From Augochlora pura (Eukaryota > Arthropoda > Insecta > Hymenoptera > Halictidae), in assembly GCF_028453695.1 (NCBI RefSeq), contig NC_135773.1, forward strand, positions 8,308,001-8,372,000: 64,000 nucleotides of DNA, read 5' to 3'. The notes under the pieces are model-generated. The model searched no databases, was not told the DNA's origin, and was given only the letters and a program-made list of their open reading frames with translations. Positions 60,330 through 64,000 of the stretch are shown in pieces. The translations under genes were made by a program, and so were the position numbers. The stretch's first letter is position 1. Each line of letters opens with the position of its first letter.

Positions 60330-60870
60330 TTTGTTGTTAACATAGGAGAAGGAATTTTTTAAGAATTTTAAGCAGAAATGCGACAATTTTTCATTAAATT
60401 CGCAGCATAAATATAGCTTGTTGAAATTTACAAAATACACTTTCGAAGTTTCTCTTTCTAATTTAATATAAAAGGGTTGAAATGATGCTAAAAATTAGTT
60501 TTAATAGCTCAATTGTTGCTAATATATGACTAGCAATTTTTCACGAATTTCAAGCAGAAATTTGACAATTTTTCATGAAATTTCCATCATAAGTATAACT
60601 CGCAAAAATTTATAAAACCCACTTCTGATATTCCTCATTTTAGGTTAATATAAAAGGATTAAAAATACACGTTATACTGACTCTAGTCCAGATAAGAGGT
60701 TATAAGCTCACTTGTTACTAATATATAAGTAGGAATTTTTCATGAATTTCAAGCAGAAATTCGACGGTTTTTCATAAAATTTCCTGCAATAAATATAACT
60801 TCCCAAGTTAATATAAAAGGATTAAAAATACGCGATAAATTGTCTGTAATCCAGATAAGAGGTTATGGTA
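60330..60870. repeat. Three-unit tandem array (about 182-199 bp)
   Basis: AAGCAGAAAT at 60370, 60552 and 60751, each preceded by a TTTTT-AAGAATTT or CATGAATTTC block and followed by GACAATTTTTCAT, then TAATATAAAAGGATTAAAAA. Confidence 0.8.
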
Positions 60871-62164
60871 ACGATGAAGTATCTACGCGCTCATTGTTTT
60901 GCAGTGCGCTAGCAGGACGCGTTGAATAATCGGCGAAACGTTGCGCAACGGCGTCGGATGGAAACAGTGTTGCGCCTCCAATTTCCGTGGAACGTGACGA
61001 TACAATTTCGAAGAACCGTAATGGACCACCGGCGTAAGATTGATACATTCGCCGTTTTCAATGGTCGTCACGTCGTTGGAAGCCGGACTGGTAATTCGAG
61101 ACAGCGGTGGGACACGCGCGCGCGCGCGCAGTACCCCGCCATTAATTTCCAGGCTTCTGTTCGCCGTTGACTCGCGCGTGTAACGGCAAATGACAGAAGT
61201 TTGTTTATTAAACTTCCGCGTCGGTCTCTACGGCTCGGTATCTCGTTACTCACGGTACGCACAACCTGCTATTACCATCCCCCGTAGCGGCGAATGCATC
61301 CGGATGCTCACGGTTGTCTGTTCCGGCATAATTTGGCGCTCAACTAGACGGCAACTTGCGTTTTCCCGGTGCTATAGTAGAGTATTAGAGTAGTGCCTCG
61401 ATTGGCTGATTCGATGGGAGTTGGCATGATTTGGCTGATAAATTATCTAGCTATATGGTTGTTGCTTTCGATGCTAAGAAATTAAAATTGCAGACGAAAG
61501 TGATTTGAAGATGAGTTGATGTAATTTAGTACTCGATTTTTGGAAGATTTTCGTTTATTCTATATTTATAAAAGAATAAAAATTTGTAATAAGTTAAGGT
61601 TTTCAGTGAATTGCCTCGATTGGCTGATTCGATAGGATTCGGGATGCTTTCTCTGATGTCTTATCTATCAATATATTTGTTGCTGTTAATTTTTTAAAAT
61701 AGACGAAGTTAATTCGAAAATTAATTTTTGCCTTAATGCATTCAATACTGAAAATTCCATTCTGTTCCGTAAAAATGCAGGAAGCTAAAAAATGCATCAC
61801 AGTAATATACAACACTATCGTACATACTAATTCCAAAATTTCTACTTCATTAAATAAATTACTGTGTTGCCACGTAAAATATTTTTACTTCAATATTTTC
61901 CTGAAGAATTACTCGAGTGCAGAAAAGGAAGTTTCTCCTCCACTTTATGTTTATAAAAGAATAAAAGCTGGCCATAAGTTTATGGTCTTAAGACGTAAAG
62001 TGTTCGTTCGAAACGATTTTAACAGAAAATACGAAGGCGCTGGAGTAAAGTAGAATTTTCATTCTTTATGAATCCTACGTTTAAATACTACAATGAGGAA
62101 TAAAGATTTACGTGTAGTATATTGTTTAATGAACTCACGTAGTGTGCTGTTTCGCGGACTATTA

Positions 62165-62450
62165 ACATTGTAGAATAACCAACGACATAGTTAACTAAAT
62201 AACCAATGAAATAACCAACGAAATAGCTAAGGAGATAACCAATAAAATAACTAATGAAATAACCAATAATATAACCAACGAAATAGCTAACTAAATAACC
62301 AATAAAATAACCATCGACAAAATCAATAAAATAACCAACGAAATAACCAATAAAATAACCAAGGAAATAACTAATAAAATAACCAAGGAAATAGCTAACG
62401 AAATAACCAAAAAAATAACCAACGAAATAACCAACAAAATAACCGACGAA
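62165..62450. repeat. AATAACCAACGA minisatellite
   Basis: 12-bp units AAATAACCAACG and AAATAACCAATA repeat about 22 times. The reverse-strand frame (VILLVISL...) looks membrane-like but is only the translation of the repeat. Confidence 0.95.
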
Positions 62451-62491
62451 TTCGCGCCGTTCGCGTACTCTTCGCGTAGATCATTACTTAC

Positions 62492-62567
62492 CATCGTCCT
62501 TCATTAAATTAGTTTTCGGCTTAACGAGCGCTGTTCCGCGAAGATTGTAGAACACCGAGATTTCCAT
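62492..62567 (-). CDS. Possible first coding exon, minus strand, unrecognised
   Basis: Minus-strand ATG at 62567 gives MEISVFYNLRGTALVKPKTN followed by LMKDD and one base, ending at a full-consensus donor G|GTAAGT (62491-62486). The frame is also open upstream through CpG-rich sequence to about 62675, so the exon could instead be internal. An overlapping ATG in another frame further upstream is an alternative. Codon bias is moderate. The strong donor and CpG-rich setting are the main support. It could be the 5' exon of the gene ending at 56606, but no connecting exon was found. Confidence 0.3.
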
Positions 62568-64000
62568 AAAGAACACCGCGGCCGCGCTGTAAACTTTGTA
62601 ATCTCCGCGTCGTAAGACCGCCGCCGCGCAGCAGATTCTGCCCGAGCGAACATTTTTATCCCGCGTAGTTATCATTAATAGCTTCTCCGCGCGCCGAACG
62701 CCGGGGTTCTACTTTATCGGAGGTCTACGGGAGAAAGGTAGACGGTGAGACGCGCCGGTAAATCGAGCCACCGTAATCCGGCGTCCGTCTTTATTTCGCC
62801 CACGATTTTTATCTCGCGTTTTCTTTTTATTTACGCCGAGTTATTCGCGATCCCTCGAAGGCGGGAGTGCGCTCTCCGCGTAACGAGCGGACCGCGATTT
62901 CGTCGAAAAGCTCCTTTTTTCCCCCACGCCTTCCCCGGATCTCCTCTGGGGCCGACGTGGAAATCGTTGGAAAAAGAAGCTCTCCTCTCGGCAGCTCGTC
63001 GCCCGGCGATTTTCATCCGCGCGTCGCGGAATTGCGAGCCGTTCGAATAGTTTCCGCGCGACGGCGGAACTGACCTCTTCGTCGCGACGGGGTAAATTAT
63101 AATGAAGCGCGAGCTTTTTAGTATTCTCGACGATGATAACTGATCTGTATATGCCAGCGATGTGTATCGCTTGGAAATGATTCGGATCATTCGGAATCAG
63201 AGGCGAATAAAATGTTTTGTCAAATTTTTCTGATTTTATAAAGTCTGTTTTATATAATTCATAAAAATTAGAAGGAAAATATTAATAATATAAGTTATAA
63301 TTAATTGATGATATAAATTTTATTTTATTTTATAGCGTCGATTAATCTCTACAATATTATCCTACCAACAAGAGTAATCAAATTTTGTTGTTCAAATATC
63401 AAATAAAATACTTAAAAGCGTTGGGAGCTGCTGCTAACGAAATTGAAATAAAATTCGGAGCGTAAAGGGTTAAGAAAATATTTTGAACGGCGTGCCAGGC
63501 AGTGTCTTCTAGCGTTCACCGTACGGTCACATTTATGATCCGCTTCTCTGGGGCCGTGCAATTCCTAACGCACTTAATTCATCGTTAAACCGGCCCGAAG
63601 CAAATCACCAACACCCTTCGCGCACACCTGTGTCTCACGCGTACGCTTTCGCATTCGTCGTTATTAATGCTCGCCGGCCGCGTAACTTTCACTGTTACGG
63701 CGGAGCCGATGATATCTCGGAATTCCGTGCACGAAAGCGTACGTTGAACCATTGCACGTTTGATCGCGTGACGGAATATTATTAATGTTACTACGGTGAA
63801 CCGTCTACAACTCGGTATACTAATGTTTATGGCATAATCGAGAAAGCAGCGTTACTGCGTTAAAAAATAGGCCAAAAATAGGAGGCAACAGCCGCCACGA
63901 TTTTTTTAAGAATTCTGCAACAATTTAGCCATATTATTTCATAATAATTAAAATTAAATTTGCGGTGCATTGGTAATAATTAGGAAAAATTAATGAAATT
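62568..64000. other. CpG-rich then AT-rich stretch without identified gene
   Basis: 62570-63110 is GC- and CpG-rich and could be a promoter region for the minus-strand candidate exon. 63200-63480 is AT-rich and ends with GCGTAAAGGGTTAA, a right-end-like motif of the TTAA transposon family. 63500-63800 is again CpG-rich. I see no convincing coding sequence. Confidence 0.45.

Larger units (their letters stand above)
56984..62491 (-). other. Presumed upstream intron(s) of the minus-strand gene, no clear exon
   Basis: Repeats include an AGAGCAAATTTTT array (57.05-57.15 kb), the right half of a TTAA-type transposon (57.54-57.61 kb), a 125-bp duplication at 58.58-58.83 kb, a three-unit array at 60.33-60.87 kb and an AATAACCAACGA array at 62.17-62.45 kb. 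CpG-rich patches at 57.8-58.35, 58.8-59.25, 59.65-60.2 and 60.9-61.4 kb have no exon I can support. Confidence 0.5.

Noticed and set aside
62291..62494. Minus-strand frame of repeated VILLVISL residues
   Set aside because: Translation of the AATAACCAACGA minisatellite, not a transmembrane protein.
1..64000. tRNA and known insect microRNA genes
   Set aside because: No tRNA T-arm/A-box pairing pattern and none of the common insect microRNA mature sequences I know (such as let-7, bantam, miR-1, miR-8) was seen by eye. A covariance-model scan would be needed to exclude them fully.

Overview
The window reads as insect nuclear DNA, most likely from a hymenopteran (bee, wasp or ant). Four things point there: coding exons are short and far apart with canonical GT/AG splice sites; AT-rich intergenic DNA alternates sharply with CpG-rich blocks; simple repeats and small non-autonomous transposons are abundant; and the one clearly identifiable protein is an animal-specific family. 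No bacterial operons, rRNA, tRNA or CRISPR array were seen. The order Hymenoptera is an inference from composition and repeat style, not a match to a named species.

Region 1 (1-25.9 kb) holds the 3' part of a plus-strand gene for a glutaredoxin domain-containing cysteine-rich protein (GRXCR1 type). Three exons join in phase 0: 6019-6252 (glutaredoxin fold), 18341-18406 (end of the fold) and 25302-25475 (C-terminal zinc-finger-like CxxC module with the stop). The introns are 12.1 and 6.9 kb, and a poly(A) signal lies at 25909-25914. The N-terminal exons are not recognisable here and probably lie upstream of base 1.

Region 2 (25.9-43.3 kb) has no supportable coding sequence. It contains a solo LTR with an intact target-site duplication (31245-31576), two large arrays of a 44-bp palindromic minisatellite (30.57-30.98 and 37.69-38.15 kb), TTAA-flanked small transposons, and from about 38.3 kb a CpG-rich, partly polypurine zone leading to the next promoter.

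Region 3 (43.3-54 kb) starts with a CpG-rich leader and a probable first coding exon (43960-44050, plus strand) of a protein I do not recognise. No following exon could be identified, and the sequence downstream is intron-like and repeat-rich.

Region 4 (54-64 kb) carries three candidate minus-strand exons of unrecognised genes: an internal exon (54190-54372), a terminal exon with a stop (56606-56983), and a possible first exon (62492-62567). A 100-N assembly gap lies at 55259-55358. How these exons are linked is unresolved.

The strongest non-genic signals are: (i) a dispersed 44-bp minisatellite built on an 18-bp palindrome; (ii) a TTAA-flanked small transposon family with CCCTTTGCACTCG-type ends, resembling piggyBac-related non-autonomous elements; (iii) the solo LTR; (iv) repeated tandem duplications of about 160-200 bp with unrelated units; and (v) a 138-bp duplication whose two copies carry paired substitutions that preserve a stem. 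I did not find convincing evidence of a wholly new biological system.
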